Shown here: piece by piece, positions 5,069-5,383 of the stretch | How the letters are laid out: each line of letters opens with the position of its first letter | Numbering within the stretch: position 1 is the stretch's first letter | From: Ilumatobacteraceae bacterium | GTDB taxonomy: Bacteria > Actinomycetota > Acidimicrobiia > Acidimicrobiales > Ilumatobacteraceae | DNA length: 5,383 nt | Assembly: GCA_021741795.1 (NCBI GenBank) | Contig: JAIOXC010000101.1 | Span: 1 to 5,383 of the forward strand | Direction: 5' to 3' | Position numbers and translations under genes: made by a program | Notes under the pieces: generated by a model | The model's database searches: none | What the model was told of the DNA's origin: nothing | What the model saw: the letters and a program-made list of their open reading frames with translations, nothing else

Positions 5069-5383
5069 TGCCAAGGATGCCGGGAGAGTTTGCTCCTCAC
5101 GAACGCACAGTTATTGCATGGCCTACTCGTGACGACGTATACGGCAAACATCTTGACGAGGCACGGGAAGCTCATGCTGCATTAGCACGAACGATCTCGG
5201 GTTACGAGCCCGTGACGATGATTGCAAATCAGCAAGAAGCCGAATACGCAGCAGAGTTGTGTGGCTCGACAGTCGACGTAGTGGCATTGCCGATTGACGA
5301 CTCGTGGTTTAGGGACTCAGGCCCAATTTATGTCTTTGATAATAAAGACAGCCAAGATGAAACAAAACGAGTTGCTGGCAACT
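5068..5383 (+). CDS. aguA: Agmatine deiminase, N-terminal part (cut by window edge)
   Basis: The first 105 codons are present and the frame is still open at the window end; full-length members run to about 340-370 residues. The N-terminus MPRMPGEFAPHERTVIAWP is the typical opening of the agmatine deiminase/PPAD-like guanidino-modifying family, and DDSWFRDSGPIYV (77-89) is its conserved substrate-binding region. The catalytic Cys and His of the C-terminal half lie outside the window. The enzyme converts agmatine to N-carbamoylputrescine and ammonia, feeding AguB directly. The ATG overlaps the aguB stop (TAATG). A second in-frame ATG at 5077 is possible, but the first keeps the conserved RMP motif and fits the coupled junction better. 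Confidence 0.93.
   Translation, partial: MPRMPGEFAPHERTVIAWPTRDDVYGKHLDEAREAHAALARTISGYEPVTMIANQQEAEYAAELCGSTVDVVALPIDDSWFRDSGPIYVFDNKDSQDETKRVAGN

Noticed and set aside
5077..5079. ATG 5077 as the aguA start
   Set aside because: Possible, but ATG 5068 forms a TAATG junction with aguB and preserves the conserved RMP motif; no better ribosome binding site supports the later codon.
1..5383. Mobile elements, CRISPR arrays, tRNA or rRNA genes, defence systems
   Set aside because: No terminal inverted repeats, spaced repeats, transposase or nuclease motifs, or RNA-gene signatures were found; nearly all sequence is accounted for by metabolic genes.

Overview
This window looks like ordinary bacterial chromosome, packed with housekeeping and accessory metabolic genes. 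It holds seven protein genes, two of them cut by the window edges, and almost no spare DNA. Base composition is roughly balanced in G+C by eye. The purine nucleoside phosphorylase has the look of actinobacterial trimeric enzymes. Several starts lack a Shine-Dalgarno sequence, and two have a TANNNT hexamer 6-8 nt upstream, which fits leaderless transcripts. Together these suggest a moderate-GC actinobacterium, perhaps a freshwater or marine Acidimicrobiia-type lineage. That assignment is inference only; no taxonomic marker is present.

Left third (1-2319, minus strand): a nucleoside-salvage operon, read right to left. It runs from a trimeric purine nucleoside phosphorylase to an amidohydrolase-family deaminase (MTA/SAH or adenosine/guanine type), then to the first 31 codons of a cytidine deaminase that leaves the window at base 1. 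The first two genes share one base in a TAATG stop/start junction, and the third starts 9 nt after the second. Deamination and phosphorolysis would together turn aminopurine nucleosides into free oxopurine base and (deoxy)ribose-1-phosphate.

Middle (2320-3608): a 60-bp divergent promoter region separates the phosphorylase from a plus-strand bioY biotin-uptake gene. This region holds a perfect 8-bp inverted repeat and a candidate promoter for each direction. BioY converges, 11 nt apart, on a small minus-strand SAM-dependent methyltransferase of unknown substrate.

Right part (3609-5383, plus strand): a 96-bp divergent spacer with a 15-bp tandem repeat leads into a second tight cluster. It holds a cysteine-type glutathione/thioredoxin peroxidase, N-carbamoylputrescine amidase (aguB) and the N-terminal part of agmatine deiminase (aguA), cut at the window end. 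The spacings are +2 nt and a 1-nt TAATG overlap. AguA and AguB together convert agmatine to putrescine; the peroxidase at the head of the unit is an unusual partner.

I found no mobile element, CRISPR array, tRNA or rRNA, and nothing that amounts to a clearly new biological system. The points most worth a second look are the repeats in the two divergent spacers, the unresolved substrate of the deaminase/phosphorylase pair, and the peroxidase-polyamine gene linkage.
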